The notes beneath the pieces are model-generated. The model was not told the origin of the DNA and did no database searches. It worked only from the letters and a program-made list of their open reading frames with translations. Of a stretch of DNA of 64,000 nt, positions 36,137 to 49,594 are shown piece by piece. The number at the start of each line of letters is the position of its first letter. The stretch's first letter is position 1. Origin of the DNA: Chrysomallon squamiferum (lineage: Eukaryota > Mollusca > Gastropoda > Neomphalida > Peltospiridae); the NCBI GenBank assembly GCA_012295275.1, contig CM022670.1, forward strand, positions 1,638,501 to 1,702,500. The letters run 5' to 3'. The translations under genes and the position numbers were made by a program.

Positions 36137-38490
36137 CATATATCAGAACGCATGTATGTTTCTTGTTTCATTATTGGAGTTAATGTATTGTTAATATTGT
36201 CATCTGGCCTAGATTTATAGTAAAATTTATTTGACACTCTGATGATACACAGCTGTTGTGGCATTATATTGTCGTTATTTCTAGCCAGTTTATCAAAAGA
36301 CGGTAAAGAATTCTGTTTGTATACAGGAAAGTACAAACATACTCACTGCCATTGTAACAAATAGTCTTTCTGGTATCAGATGGCTGAATGTCCTTTTTCA
36401 GTTATGTTAATTAAAATTTTTATATGTTATAATATTTTTGTCTATATTCATATTCTTAACTGAAGCTATATAAATCTGTTGGAAGTTAAGCATATTGTTC
36501 AAGAAAGATAAGTTGTGAAACTGAAAATGATAAAAGCTATCTTAAGTGTTTGCTTAATGACAAATTTCAGCTCACTTCAGCTAAAATTGTAAGAAATTAA
36601 TTTGTAATTATTTAATTTATTTGAATTTTTATCATTTTGCAAATAATTAAACATAAGATAAATACTGGTTAAAAAAAGATATATGTAGAAAAAAGTGAAT
36701 GTAGTAAAAATTGTCCTGAAATCAGTACATTTACTGAATCCATAATAATTTTTTGTTAGCTTATGTTGGCTTTGTTCTTTTTATGTTACTTAATGGATAC
36801 AAAATAATTTGTTTTGAATGATACTAAATTTTAGTCTATGAGAAAAACAACAACTGTGCAGTGAAATACTTTCTGTTGATAGTAATGAATGTTAATTATC
36901 CCTCCCACTGCCTCATAACCCAGTGACATTTTATGTTTGTGTTGAGTTTGTAAGCGACAGCTGTTGGTACTGAAAGCATTTTATAATAGAATGTATATGC
37001 ATAAATAGGTTTTTATTTATATTTATCAGAAGGTACTTCAAAAATCAATACTATTGAAGCACTAGGTGCAGCATAAGCAGATATCAGATAGTTTCACATT
37101 TCAAACCCATTTTTATTAACCAGTCTTTCAGTTGTGTGATGTTGAGGAGCTGAATGCTAAAAGCAGCATTTTATTTCTAAATGACAATAATTATTTTTTC
37201 ATCAGAACTGTAAAAAAGATTTTTAGATATCTTATGTCATCTGGATATGTTTAAATACTAAGCTGTAAGTATTTTTACATTTAATTATGCGGATGCGAGA
37301 AATAATGTAATTATCAACATCAGTAACAGAGGAAGAGGAGCAGAATAAGAATTGAGCTCTACTTATTAAATTAAAACATTTTTTGTTACATAATTTTACA
37401 AATGATCTGTTGTTGTTTTTGTTTTTTTAATGTTCTGGACTGGAGTTCCAGAATTACTAGTGAATGACTTTTCATTCTGTTGATTGTTATTGCATTATTA
37501 ATAATTGGTTGACCATTGATTGTTGAGAATGTAAAAATAAACTGAAATTGATTTTATTTGTAACACTAATAGATAAGTTAATTGTAAGTTAAACAAATCC
37601 ATATCCATATTCATTATTTAAGATGCCATTTAAACCCTTTGTAATTATATCTGGAAGATTAGGAATTGGTTGATTTTCCAATAAATGACAAATAAATAAA
37701 TAATTACTGTTTTGTTAGATAGTTGTATTTGCCGTCATTTTATATATAAATTTCAGATACATTCTTTTATGATTTTTATATAAAATATACTGTGTGGAAC
37801 TTGGAATTTGTGAATGCTAAAATCAGATGTCAGTTATAACACTTGTTAAATTATTTATCATATCCTTTGCTATCCAAAAGCTATGTGCAACATTCTGCAG
37901 ACAATGGTTCTCAAGTGAGTTGCATGATGGTAACTCAATAAAGTCTTGCTTATCGGCATGGTAATTACATCAGCTTTTGTATTAATGTTTTAAAAGACTT
38001 GATTTAGATATAGAGATTGGTCAGATACTGCAGGGCAAGGATTTCTTTAATGTATCTGACTTCTTTCTGAAGTCTTTATGCTTATTGTTGAATACCTGTA
38101 TAAATACTATATTAATAGGCATTGATATAATGAAATTTGAGTGGGTTTTTGAAAATTGTGGCTAAATTTTGTTAATCATAAAAATTAATGGTGTCTCAAA
38201 AGTGATATACTAAAGGTTTGTTGAAAAAAGATTTTAGTGTCTTGATGAACTTTGAAATTCTGTGATGGAAGAATTGACTGTTTGTTTTAAAATAAGATGG
38301 TTATTATATTATGTTTTTGACTTTGTGGAAAAAGGTCATTTTTGATAATCAGACATAAATGAAATTGTGAAAAGAGAAAAACAATCCCAGAATAAACAGC
38401 AGTTAATTGTTTTGCATTTAATAAACTGCTTTTCAAACATTTTTCTAACAAAATATAAATTTATATATTTCTTCTTCTTTTTTCTCACAG
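36066..38490 (+). other. putative rab3 5' intron
   Basis: AT-rich, with a TA repeat at about 36113-36135. No coding exon seen. Ends in the acceptor TTTTTTCTCACAG immediately before the rab3 ATG. Confidence 0.5.
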
Positions 38491-38718
38491 ATGGCCTCAG
38501 CAACCAACGACTCGAAATGGCAGAAAGACGCAGCCGACCAGAACTTCGACTATATGTTCAAATTGTTAATAATAGGGAACAGTTCTGTTGGTAAAACGTC
38601 CTTCCTGTTCCGCTATGCTGACGATTCCTTCACATCAGCCTTTGTTAGCACAGTGGGCATAGACTTCAAGGTGAAGACAGTGTTTAGACAGGATAAAAGA
38701 GTCAAACTACAAATATGG
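38491..38718 (+). CDS. Rab3: rab3 coding exon 1 (P-loop, switch I)
   Basis: Begins with ATG directly after CTCACAG and ends ATATGG|GTAAGT. Encodes residues 1-76, from [20 protein letters not shown] to VKLQIW, including GNSSVGKTS and FVSTVGIDF. Confidence 0.96.
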
Positions 38719-41545
38719 GTAAGTCAACAATGCCATTAAAACAAATAACTAATTCTGTAGAATTTGAGAAAGCTGTAAGCAAGAAGCAGAACCATGAGCA
38801 CTTACTTGAACTCAGAATGGTTGCAGCTTCAGTCCTAATTTGTGTGTCTGTTGGGATGTTACTAAATGCTAAACACTTGAATGATCAGTGGTCTTGGTAT
38901 ATACTTTTTTATTTAGGTATAATGCATGTGAAAGATAAAATTTAAAAAAAAGAATGTTTTTTCTAAGACTATGAGTTAGAACTATTAAATGTGTTAACAT
39001 TGAAATATTGATCAGAAAGAAATCGTTGATTTGTTCTAGTGTTGATTTAAAGAAAGAAAAAAAAAATCTCTCGTACACGATCTATTTTGCTTGAATAAAT
39101 TCAGCTAGACCAGAGGAAGTATCTTGTCAGGCTTGAGAACTCCAACCCTTAAGCTAGTGGTTGAATCTACCAGGAACATGCCTTTGGGTATTACTTGATT
39201 GAAATATTCGATAAAGCAAATAGCTGTGCTGTGTAACAATGCTTCAGCCATGAAATTGTATTGATTGCAGTTGTTCCATGTATATAAATAACGAGACAAA
39301 GTCTGGGATTCTCAGAAGTGATTTGTCTCTTGTTTCAGATCTATTAGCTTCAGTTTTTAGCTATTTCAGACTTGTTGAACCAGTCCAATTGCAAAATAAG
39401 AATCTTTGAATAATAAATAATTCATTCACAATTTGTGTACTTAGAAACAGTAGCTGAAGGTCAATACAAACATTAATCTTGCATCGTTCAATTGTTTTGA
39501 AACATATTTGCTTATCTGATTAATTATTAAACATCAACTTCTAATATTAAATGAAACATAAAAGAAGTTCGGAAGAGAAATACTACAAATACTGCTATAA
39601 TAAGCTGAAAATCATTTTAATTTGCTGTATGCAAAATATATAAATTGAAACAATGTTTTTTTTTGTTTTTTTTAATAATTATTTTTTAAAACAAGGAAGA
39701 AAATTTCATTTCTGTTATTTATTTATTTATTTTTTTGTATCATAACAGATACTTGACTGTAAAAAAATTAACATTAAAACAGAAAAATAGTTGCAGAAAT
39801 TGATAATATTGAATCTTGACTGAATATCAGTTGTGCCATTAAAAGAGCATGATAAAATGTCTTGAGAAAAGTAATACAAATGGCTGTTTAAAAATAGCTG
39901 TTTATCCCAGATGGAATAAGCCTCTTATGGATTCTATACTGGCTTTGCTTTTGAGGCTGTGACATTTAATTCTGGATGTTTGAACAAATGACAAAGTCAT
40001 ATGGCAACTTGCCAGTTGTTACAAAGCATGGAAAACATGGTATCTGGATTAGGTGCAGTATCTCCATTACTTCATTTTCTGATGGCAAATAATCACAGAA
40101 GCCCACATGTTGAGGGAGGGAATCAAAATATGGTTGGAGGTGGATTTTATTATGCATGGAAGTATTACTTTTGGGCATGTTACTTCTAATAAATTTCTTT
40201 TTTCATTGATCCATGTTGTTCAAGATTTGTCAGTACAAAATGCTTGTGACCTTCTACTGTCTTAGTAATGAAATTGTATAGCAGTGGTTGGTTAAATTTC
40301 AATGAGCCAAATTTGGAAACTTTAAGTGAATTAGAGCTGAATTAATCCCCCCAAAATAATATATATATATATATTTGAAAAGAAGTTATTGACCAAAACA
40401 CAGTAAATATTGATAATTTATTCTTGTCAGCTGCTCACTGTCATCATATTTTTAAAGATTAATTTGTTTTCATATAAACATTTTATGTAACTGTTAATGT
40501 GTATTATTCAGTTACTTGTTTGTTTATTTATAATAAATAGTCCTAAATACAAAATGTTCAAAAAATATATACAAACTGGACTGTCATAATGATACTTTTA
40601 TTATAAGTGTATCTCTGACAACAAATGAATACCAGTATCGTTTTATTTCTTTTTTTTAATATTTTTTATTTCCAGCAGGAAAAACCCATTCCCATTACTA
40701 TCATTTTACAATAGCAATAATATAGACCTTGTTACACAGTGTATAGATACCAGGAAATACCTATTTGTTTAATTAACTTTTTGTACAACTGTGTTCCACT
40801 TCCCACAGAAAAACAAACATTAAAAATTATATCATATATTAATTTAACAGTTCTTGTTATTGTTTTGTTATTAAATTAACACTGTAGTTTGTTACAGTTA
40901 GTAAGAACTAAAACCATGATACAAAACAGAAACAATTAACTTGTTTTTTTTCATTTAAAATTATTGCTTACTATTCACTGCAGGAAAGCTTAGAATTTAA
41001 AAAGAAATAGGGGTATCATTTCTTTATGTTCAGTATGAGTTGAGTGGGGGAAATGTAAATGCTAGTAACTAACCTGTTTTTCATTGATTTCATAAGTCAT
41101 TGAACCCAATCCCACTGGATTACCTGAGCAATAGAATGTTAGTATAATCATTGATTATTAACCTTATCTTACTATTTTGTGTATGTGGTTAATAGAAAAA
41201 GAAAAAATTAGAAAAAAAAGAAGAAATGTGTTGATCTTGAATTTAAATATCAATGTTACTCTTAGTGTTGATCTTGAATTTAAATATCAATGTTACTCTT
41301 AGTGTTGAAAGGTTTTCATTATTTTTAAATAGCAAAAAACAGTTTGAAAAAAATGAATAAAATCATAAATCTATCTCTTTTCCAATAGCTTTTCTTTGCT
41401 TCTTCTCTGTTCTTATTGTATGTAATCTGAATATTAATTTACTTGTATAAATGACAGTTTAAATTATTTTAGCCTTCAGAGATAAGAACATGGAATTCAT
41501 CATCAGCATTCTATTTAGTTTAAAATAATAATAAAATTTAAAAAC

Positions 41546-41592
<47 letters not shown>

Positions 41593-43128
41593 AAAAAAAA
41601 TAATTGTGATACAAGTAATGATTATAATTTTAGTTTTTTGCAAATTGTTTTATTAAAGCAAAAAACAATGATTAATAAAACTATTGCCATTAAGTTCAAC
41701 ACAATTTTGTTGTTAGTTAAGGTCAATAGCTCTCCATGTGGAAATACCATTGAAATTGGTTTAACATGTATGTCATCATTTCAAAAATTCATGTGAAGAG
41801 CATCAATAATATCAATTATTTAACAAATGTAAAGTTGACTAAGTGTAGAGAAGTTTCCAGTTTGTGTACAGGTCATTTATCAGTGTTTGAAGACTGGTTC
41901 AGTATGATGGTTAAAGACAAGTTCTGAGGACTTGTCTGATCTGTCATGGCTGCAGTGACATGGCTTGTTGTGTTCTGATTTAGTAGAAAGTCTGTACCAG
42001 TCACTGCCAGTGTAATCTCACCAGCTGAATATTCATTTAAGAAAACAATTGGTAAAAGAAATTTTAATGTAAATAAAATATTCATTAACGATTTTAATTT
42101 GAATTTCTAAACATGTCATATACCAGGATCTAAATGAACAACAGATTTATGAAATTCTGTTCCAAATTTTAAAATGCGTACATTTTGTTTTTACATCATA
42201 TTATAATGTCAGAATAATTTTGTATATAATAATGTTTTATTGTCATATTTAGTCATGTAATATTATTTTATTATATTTTTTTATCTTCTAACTGGAGCAA
42301 AGACGTCATAAAATGAAGGTTTTAAATTAAAAGGATTTATTTGCTCTTGTTATTTCGTCTGCTGTGTACTTGGGATAAGTGTTATTTTCAGTCTATGTAA
42401 TATCTCAAGTTGTAAAATGTCATCAAGACACCGTGTGTGTACAGGTAACAGCTGATACCTGTAGATTAAAATAAATTAAAATATACCATTGCATAATACC
42501 TTGGAGAAAATGTTATTAATGATATAATTTAAATTTGGTATTGGAAAATGTGATATGATGCTCTACTTGATCTGTTTATTACTGAATGCATTGTTACTGC
42601 TAATGTGCTCACCATAGGCATACAGGAAGGTGACATCATAACTGCTGCAGCATTTACTGGAGGTATTCAAAGGGTTAGCTTAATAACCTGTATATGGATC
42701 ATTTTATTTGACTGAATAGGTAGCACCTTCAATTTGGGGTTTGCTTTGTTCCATTTTTTATGTAATTAAAAAATATTTCTCCTTAAGAATATTTAATAAA
42801 GAATATTTAATAAAATCTGGAGTTTAATGTATTTCTGTGACTTTTATGCATTAAGTGTTTGTTGATTATCTGGTGTTTCTGCATTCTTTGTTATGATTGA
42901 AAACACCTGGTACATATGACAGCTGATGTTTTAAACACTTGAACAAAGTGCTAATCAAGCTCTGTCATGGACCTTCTGTTTGTTTTTTATTTGCTGATTC
43001 ATCAGGCTGCTTTAAATGTATTACACAATGCATCTCTTATACTGCAAATTATCAGAAGCCATGAATTAAATAAAACATTTCCATGAGAGAGAGAGGGGGA
43101 GAAAGAGAGGGGGAGAGAGAGAAAGATA

Positions 43129-43160
<32 letters not shown>

Positions 43161-46100
43161 TAGAGAGAGAGATTAATTTATGACAATTTTTAAAAGAAAA
43201 ACAACTGCATTTAGTTTAAATTCCTTTTGGTGAAATATATTTGAAAAAATGTATTACAACTGCAGTAAATAGTTAGCTGAAATAAACTAATGAAATAAAT
43301 ACATTTTTAGATTTTATTTGAGCTACAAGTAAATATATTCTATGAATTAAAGGAAAATAACAACAACAGCATTCTCAAAACCATGTGGATACCTTCTGGG
43401 TTTTTTGTATTTGCTTGTGTCCCATTATCTTTCCTGAAATTCTAAATATTAAATATATGCAATTTTTAATATTATTATTATTTTTTTTTCAATATTAATA
43501 TAGATTTAAATAAAATATTTTTATTTACAGGACACAGCTGGCCAGGAACGATACAGGACAATAACAACAGCATACTACAGAGGTGCCATGGGTTTTATAC
43601 TTATGTATGATGTAACCAATGAAGAATCTTTTAATGCAGTTCAAGACTGGTACGTTATTTAATGTTGATATATTAAACTTAGTTTTGATATGTACATTAA
43701 AATAGCTTACTTACTCTCACAGTTAATCTAAATGGTACAGAATAGATTTTAAAATATAACAATCAATTTTCCCAAATAAAATGAAAATGTTGTACTACTA
43801 AGTCAAAAATATTTCAATGACAGGAGTTGTGGCATTTTTTAATTTTATTTTTTTTAATAATCCTACATTTTTAAGAACTTGAAAAATTATAAAAATATTT
43901 TAAAAATTATTTTTTAATTTTATTTATTTATTTATTTATCAATTGGTAGCCTTTTTAATTTGTAGTTTTTCCAATCCAATCCATGTAGGAATTATCCTTA
44001 TTTATGGAACATGGTAAAACTTGAGTTTTTTTGTTTTTTTTTCCTGGTTTTATTGAAAAGTGGACTCAAGTGAGTAAACCACATCCTAAAACAAAATTGA
44101 TAACTATACGGTTTTCCTATGTCCCTTGGCTTTTAGACATTAATAACTGGAAACCAGGTTTTCACAAATTTTTATAAGATACTTTCTTTTGGGAATGAGT
44201 TATGTTGCAAGTTCCAATCTAGACAGCTTTTTCTGACCATAGAGAGAGTTTTTCCAATTTTAATTACCAAAGTTTTGTCTGTGGGAAAGTATATGTAGAG
44301 AAAAGTCTTTTGTTATTGACTTTAAATTCTTGTGTATATGCTTTCTATATGATGAATAATCATACAGAGAATTGCTACAGAATTGTTTAAGCAAAAAAAA
44401 TTAAAAAATTAAAATTAAAATAACAATAAAAATTCAATAGTAATGATAATTAAACAAAATAAATTAAAAAAACATTAATGAACTGTTAGTTATTTTACTT
44501 TATTTTGATCTGTCACTACTTGAAAAAAAGCATTTACTAATATTTTTATTTTGAACATAACCTTTCTACTTAATTAATGATAATTGTTTAGCATGTGCTT
44601 AGAATTATTTATTGGCAGCATTACCAATTTTATTTTCCTAGCTTATAATTTCTACAGATTCCTCTATCAAATATCCCACCCTTTTTTCCTAAATATTTAC
44701 TAATAATAATTTACATGTTTGCATGGGAAGGTCTAAATATGGGACTATAGCTATTAACTACAAATAGTTTCCCCTTTTTCATATTTCCAACATTTTATTT
44801 TCTTTTGTAAAAGACAGTTATTACTGTATATGACATGCCATGGTTATTAATAATAATTATAATTCCAATTTGTCTGTAATGTTATACCAGCTGTGTATAT
44901 ACATAAGACAAATGAAAGTAATTACAAAAGACATGCCATAGTTATTAATAAGCCTGGATCCAGACAGTGATACTGTGTGGGAAGGGATAAACTAAATCTG
45001 CCAATAACCACAAAAGATTTGCCATGCTTATTTATAATGCAGCTTGTTTCTGCCCACTGTTTTTCACAGTATTTCACACTTGGCTTGGACTACAGCCAAA
45101 TAATTCAGTAATTAAGTTGTTTTTTCTTCATGTGTGTTATTCATGTGAATTGGTATTGTGGTATCCAGTAATAAAAATTAGAAATAAAAGAGCAAAGTTT
45201 AACAGTGTATTCAGTAACATTAGTAATTATATTTGCACTTGATTAAGTAATTTTATATTTTTGTCAGCATACATTTCTCATTACATCATATTTGTAAAGA
45301 ATAATGTTAATCCTGGCCAGTGGTTACGGGCTTTGCAACTAGTCATTATATCATTCTGTTTGCATAATATATTTTAATAATTTCAAAAACATTAACACAC
45401 ACACACATAAATATAAACTTTACTTTTAATTATATGATGTTACTTGCAACAAATAGCATTTAAATATAATTTAATTTAGAACCTGATAAATGTAATTAAT
45501 TTTAAATTCTAATTTTATCTAGGGGTGGTGGTGAAAAAAAAACATTTTTATTCTTTGTATTTATTATAATGAACGAAACAAAATAATTAAGTCAGTAAAT
45601 AAATAAATAAAAAAATAAAAATAGAAGAGGCTAAAAATAGATTACTTAAATAGGATTGTTATTGGTTTGGCACGGAAGTATGTAATTGATCTGAGTTGGC
45701 CCAAGTAATTTCAAATTTCCTTTTCTATGATTTAAACAGTTAAAATTGATTTTACAAACTGTCTGTTTTTATACTAACTTAGCCCTAAATGTTTCAACCA
45801 CTTGTCCATATCATGTTTATCAGGATAAAAGATGAAATTTTTGTGTAGGAATTTTTCTGATAATGGTTGACTTTATTACTTTGGAAATGTATAATTTCAT
45901 CTAAATATTTTCTTTTCACTTTGGTTTGAGGGTAAAATCCTTTTTTATTTCTTATTTAGTAGAAAGTTATGAAGGCATGTGAATTTGCTTCTTGGAAGTA
46001 ATTTAATTGCAAAGGGCCTTATAGATACTTTCCCACAGACAAGACTAACTTGAGTTCAGTCCACTCTGACCAGTTAAGAAAAATAGTATCCTTTTAAACC

Positions 46101-48753
46101 AGTAGAATAACTATAGATTATAATTTGTTAATTCATAAATAATTTTTTTGAAAGATACCATATCCACTAATGTGCAGCTGTGTTGGGATAAAAAAAATAT
46201 TTATTTCTTTTTTCATACATTTTTGTTATAATTTCATTTTTTTTTTTTTTTTAGTCTTTTTTTTTTTTTCAGATTTTAGTGACATTTTGTCAGTTGTATG
46301 TCATCATAAATATATCATCATATACATTTATTTATATTTTGACAGGTGCACTCAAATCAAGACATATTCTTGGGATAATGCCCAGGTTGTATTAGTTGGC
46401 AACAAATGTGATTTGGAAGATGAACGTGTGGTGTCCACTGAGCGAGGCAAACAGCTTGCAGACCAGCTAGGTACATTATACAAAAACAGCACTTTGTCAC
46501 AATAGTTCATACTGGTATCTTATTTCCTGCATCAAGAATTTGTACATACACTTTGGCTGAAATAATGATAATTTTTAATAAATAAGAGCATTTGTTACTG
46601 CTGTTAATATAGTCAGCATATATAAGTAATGTTAACTGGAACATAGTCAAACTCTCATTTTTATATTTTTTGCAAGTAGTTATTTTCATTTCCTTAATGA
46701 AACTTGTTTTATAAAATACCTACATGATGTAGATTTGCATGTTTCAAACAAAAATGAACTGTCAGATATATTGGTGGCTTTAGAATAAAAGGTTTATAGT
46801 AAAAATTCATTATGTCTCCTGTAGTTCAAGTAAAATGTATTCATTGTCTTGTCCATTCAGTTGAATGGTACTTCAGGAAAATATAATTGTATTAATTTCC
46901 CATTAATTCACACACTCGGTTCTTAGTTGCATTTATTAAATAATAGCTAGTACTTCAGTAACTTGATTGTGTATGTGTGTGTGTTTGTGTGTGTGTGTAT
47001 GTGAATAATTTTATGAATATTAGATGTATGTGATCATTTTTAAGCTGGTAAAAGTGAATTAGCTTTGTTTCCAATTTTCATTATTGTTTAGAAAAAAAAT
47101 GAAGAGAAATTTAACAGAGCAGCACATAAACAAACTAGTCGGAGATAGTATTTCTGTGTTAGTCCATTTTCCAAAACCAGCACTGATTAAAATTGATAAG
47201 TTAAAGCTTGAATTGAATCTAATAGATGTAAATTAGGGCAAATTTTAATTATTAACCACTATTATTCACATAAAGCTCTAAGGTATATTGTTCTGAATAA
47301 CATAATTTTGATTTATATTCAGGTGTAAAACTACATGTAAAAGTGGGAAGTAATTAACTGATATTTAAGTTTGTTATATTTAAATAATAATTACATTAAT
47401 TATCTCAACAATAAACATGTTCATATATTTTCTTGACATAATGTTTTTTATTTGATTTTAATTCCTAATTTTTTATTGGTATCCATTTTGTTAATGTTTG
47501 TTTGAATTATATGTAAAGTATGGAAGTTTTTTTGAAAATAACTGTTTTGTTATATATTTACAAAGACACAAAATATCATGATATTTTAGGATTTTATAAT
47601 GTGCACACGCATGTTTCAAAATAACAGCATAATTATATAAATTATGATAATACATTTCCTGTTGATAATGGCATTAATGAGATCTTGCTGACATATTTAC
47701 TCATATTCACACGAAGTCTGGATTACTGTTTGCATAGCACATACCGAGTATCACTTGAAATAATTGGATTATTTGCCAGTCACTAATGACAGCAGTGATG
47801 TTGACTAAACATAATCAGATACCTTTGTCTGCAGTGACTCTCATGGAAACCTAAAATTAGTATGGATTTCCTCACGCTTAAGAGAAAGTACTTATCAGCT
47901 TTCAGCCTTGCTTGTTGTTTTTTTCATGTAATGGACACTTATTTCGAGAATGAGGGAATTTGACAGATTGTCTTATTGTTGAACAGATGTCATAAATGAG
48001 AATATATACCATAACTTTATACCAAATAAATGGATATGAATTTTAATTAAAATTTGTGCCATTATAATTATTTAACAAAAAATGCTGTAATGCAGTTAAG
48101 ATCATTCAAAAAGGTTTTGTTATGAAGATTTATCAATGCTTTTGTTAACTACTTAATTTTTTTATTCAGAAAAAAACATTAGCATAGAAATCTTTATAAA
48201 GATTTATTGATAATGTTTTGTCAGTTAAGAAACTCATATGCAACTAAAGGACATGTTATCTTTATATGCCCAGTATATTTTTAGAAAATTATTATTATTA
48301 TTTTTTTTTAAGTTATTTTGAATGTTTGTGTGTATTTGAACGTTTGATTGACAATCATTAACAAGACTTTCTTTGCAGTTTATTACTACTACTAACAATA
48401 ACAACAGTAATAATAATAACCATACTACTGTTACTACTACTACTACTAATAATAATGATAATAATGATAATAATAACCATAATAATGAAAATAATAATAA
48501 AACATTTCATTAACATGATGTAAACCTCTTTTTTTTTTTTTTTTCTAACCCATATTTTTCAGGTTTGGAATTTTTTGAGACGTCTGCCAAAGAGAATATA
48601 AATGTAAAAGCCGTCTTCGAGCGACTCGTTGACATCATTTGTGACAAGATGTCCGAGAGTCTGGATTCTGACCCCACCCTTGTCAGCAGTCAGACGAAAG
48701 CTACCCGACTAACCGAGAACCCCAACCCGCAGGGCAGTAACTGCCAGTGCTGA
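38491..48753 (+). CDS. Rab3: Rab3 small GTPase, four coding exons, 220 aa
   Basis: Rab3 is a vesicle-bound GTPase that binds RIM, rabphilin and synapsin-type effectors and controls priming and fusion of synaptic and secretory vesicles (family knowledge). Exons 38491-38718, 43531-43649, 46346-46470 and 48563-48753 join with phases 0, 2 and 1 and give 220 residues, the usual Rab3 length. Visible motifs: P-loop GNSSVGKTS (29-37), switch [10 protein letters not shown] (51-59), DTAGQERY (77-84, with Gln81), [12 protein letters not shown] (135-138), ETSAK, and a C-terminal CQC for double geranylgeranylation. The numbering of Thr36, Gln81 and Asn135 equals that of mammalian Rab3A. The gene is tail-to-tail with the minus-strand membrane-protein gene. 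No damage is seen. Confidence 0.97.
41228..41301. repeat. exact tandem duplication of a 37-bp unit
   Basis: The 37 bases at 41228-41264 (beginning GTGTTGATCTTGAATTTAAA) recur without a mismatch at 41265-41301, and the first six or more bases start a third copy. Confidence 0.97.
41546..41591. repeat. (AAT)n microsatellite
   Basis: About 15 AAT trinucleotides in the rab3 intron. Confidence 0.95.
43084..43172. repeat. GA-rich purine tract
   Basis: About 89 bases of GAGA with interspersed GGGGGA and GATA, purine-rich on the transcribed-sense strand, some 360 bases before rab3 exon 2. Confidence 0.93.
43531..43649 (+). CDS. Rab3: rab3 coding exon 2 (DTAGQE)
   Basis: Acceptor TTTACAG, donor GTACGT. 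Reads [20 protein letters not shown] then [19 protein letters not shown] and two bases of Trp. Switch II and the RabF motifs are intact. Confidence 0.97.
43650..46345 (+). other. rab3 intron
   Basis: 2.7 kb of AT-rich DNA with several A and T tracts, including T-runs just before the acceptor. No exon seen. Confidence 0.8.
46346..46470 (+). CDS. Rab3: rab3 coding exon 3 (NKCD)
   Basis: Acceptor TTTTGACAG, donor GTACAT. Reads [20 protein letters not shown] then [21 protein letters not shown], phase 1 out. Carries the guanine-specificity NKCD. Confidence 0.97.
46471..48562 (+). other. rab3 intron
   Basis: 2.1 kb, AT-rich, with a short GT repeat near 46974-47002 and a trinucleotide ACT/AAT tract at 48383-48503. 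No exon seen. Confidence 0.8.
48383..48503. repeat. ACT/AAT trinucleotide repeat block
   Basis: Interrupted runs of TACTAC and AATAAT with GATAAT variants, ending about 60 bases before the last rab3 exon. Confidence 0.9.
48563..48753 (+). CDS. Rab3: rab3 coding exon 4 (ETSAK, C-terminal CQC)
   Basis: Acceptor ATTTTTCAG. Reads [20 protein letters not shown] through the hypervariable tail to QGSNCQC, stop TGA at 48751-48753. The CXC end is the Rab geranylgeranylation signal typical of Rab3. Confidence 0.97.
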
Positions 48754-49555
48754 TGACCCGAGGCCAGTGCATCTATCAGGGGGAGATAACTTGTGTACTC
48801 TGTGTAGTCAAAGCTCTTAGTGGCTTAGAACTGCTGAATATCTTAACAGTGATTGAGTCTGCTCATGTTTGAAAGCAGTGATTTCTTGAAACAGTATGTG
48901 GATCATGAGAATAGATTTTTAAAATGTTTTTTTTATATTTTTTTTTATTATTATTATTATCTCAAAACTCTCCTCTGATATTTGCATAAATTATGGAAAT
49001 GAGTTTGTCACAAGGACAGAGTGCACAGAGTTTTCTTGTATAGTATTTAACCCATTCACCCCTGCAGATCATGTTAGATGAAGCCATTATTGTTCTGTTG
49101 GATTGTCTGATTTTTGAAATGCAGGGGTAAAAGGATTAAGAAACAAGGGTAGGTTAGATGACCACCCAATGAATTTGATGTAAAAAGTAAAAACTATATA
49201 TACATAATATAAATACATATACATATAGTAATAATCTGTAATTTTGAGTTAAAAAATAGATTTACAAACAACAAAAGAATAAGCTCTTATTCGTATAGTT
49301 TTGCTCAGATAAATTATTCTGTTTCTATTTTATTTTTTGCTTTATTATATTTTTTTTCTTCTGCAAGACAACAAAAATAGATAAATGCTCTAATAGTACT
49401 GTTTGTGTATCATTTCTTATTTTATGAAAATACATTAAAACTACTTGTTTAAATAAAGCTGAACTGTTTTTCTTGGTCATTGCTATTGTCATGTTACTAT
49501 CCAGATTGACAGCATTACCAAGAAGACAATACTTTTTCTCTTCTTTTTTAATTTT

Positions 49556-49559
49556 TAAT

Positions 49560-49590
<31 letters not shown>

Positions 49591-49594
49591 TTTT
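49556..49594. repeat. (TTTA)n microsatellite
   Basis: About nine TTTA units downstream of rab3. Confidence 0.93.

Larger units (their letters stand above)
38719..43530 (+). other. rab3 intron
   Basis: 4.8 kb. Contains a 37-bp tandem duplication (41228-41301), an AAT repeat (about 41546-41591) and a GA-rich tract (about 43084-43172). No exon seen. Confidence 0.8.

Noticed and set aside
46170-46505. 111-residue open frame
   Set aside because: Only 46346-46470 is rab3 exon; the rest is intron readthrough on both sides.
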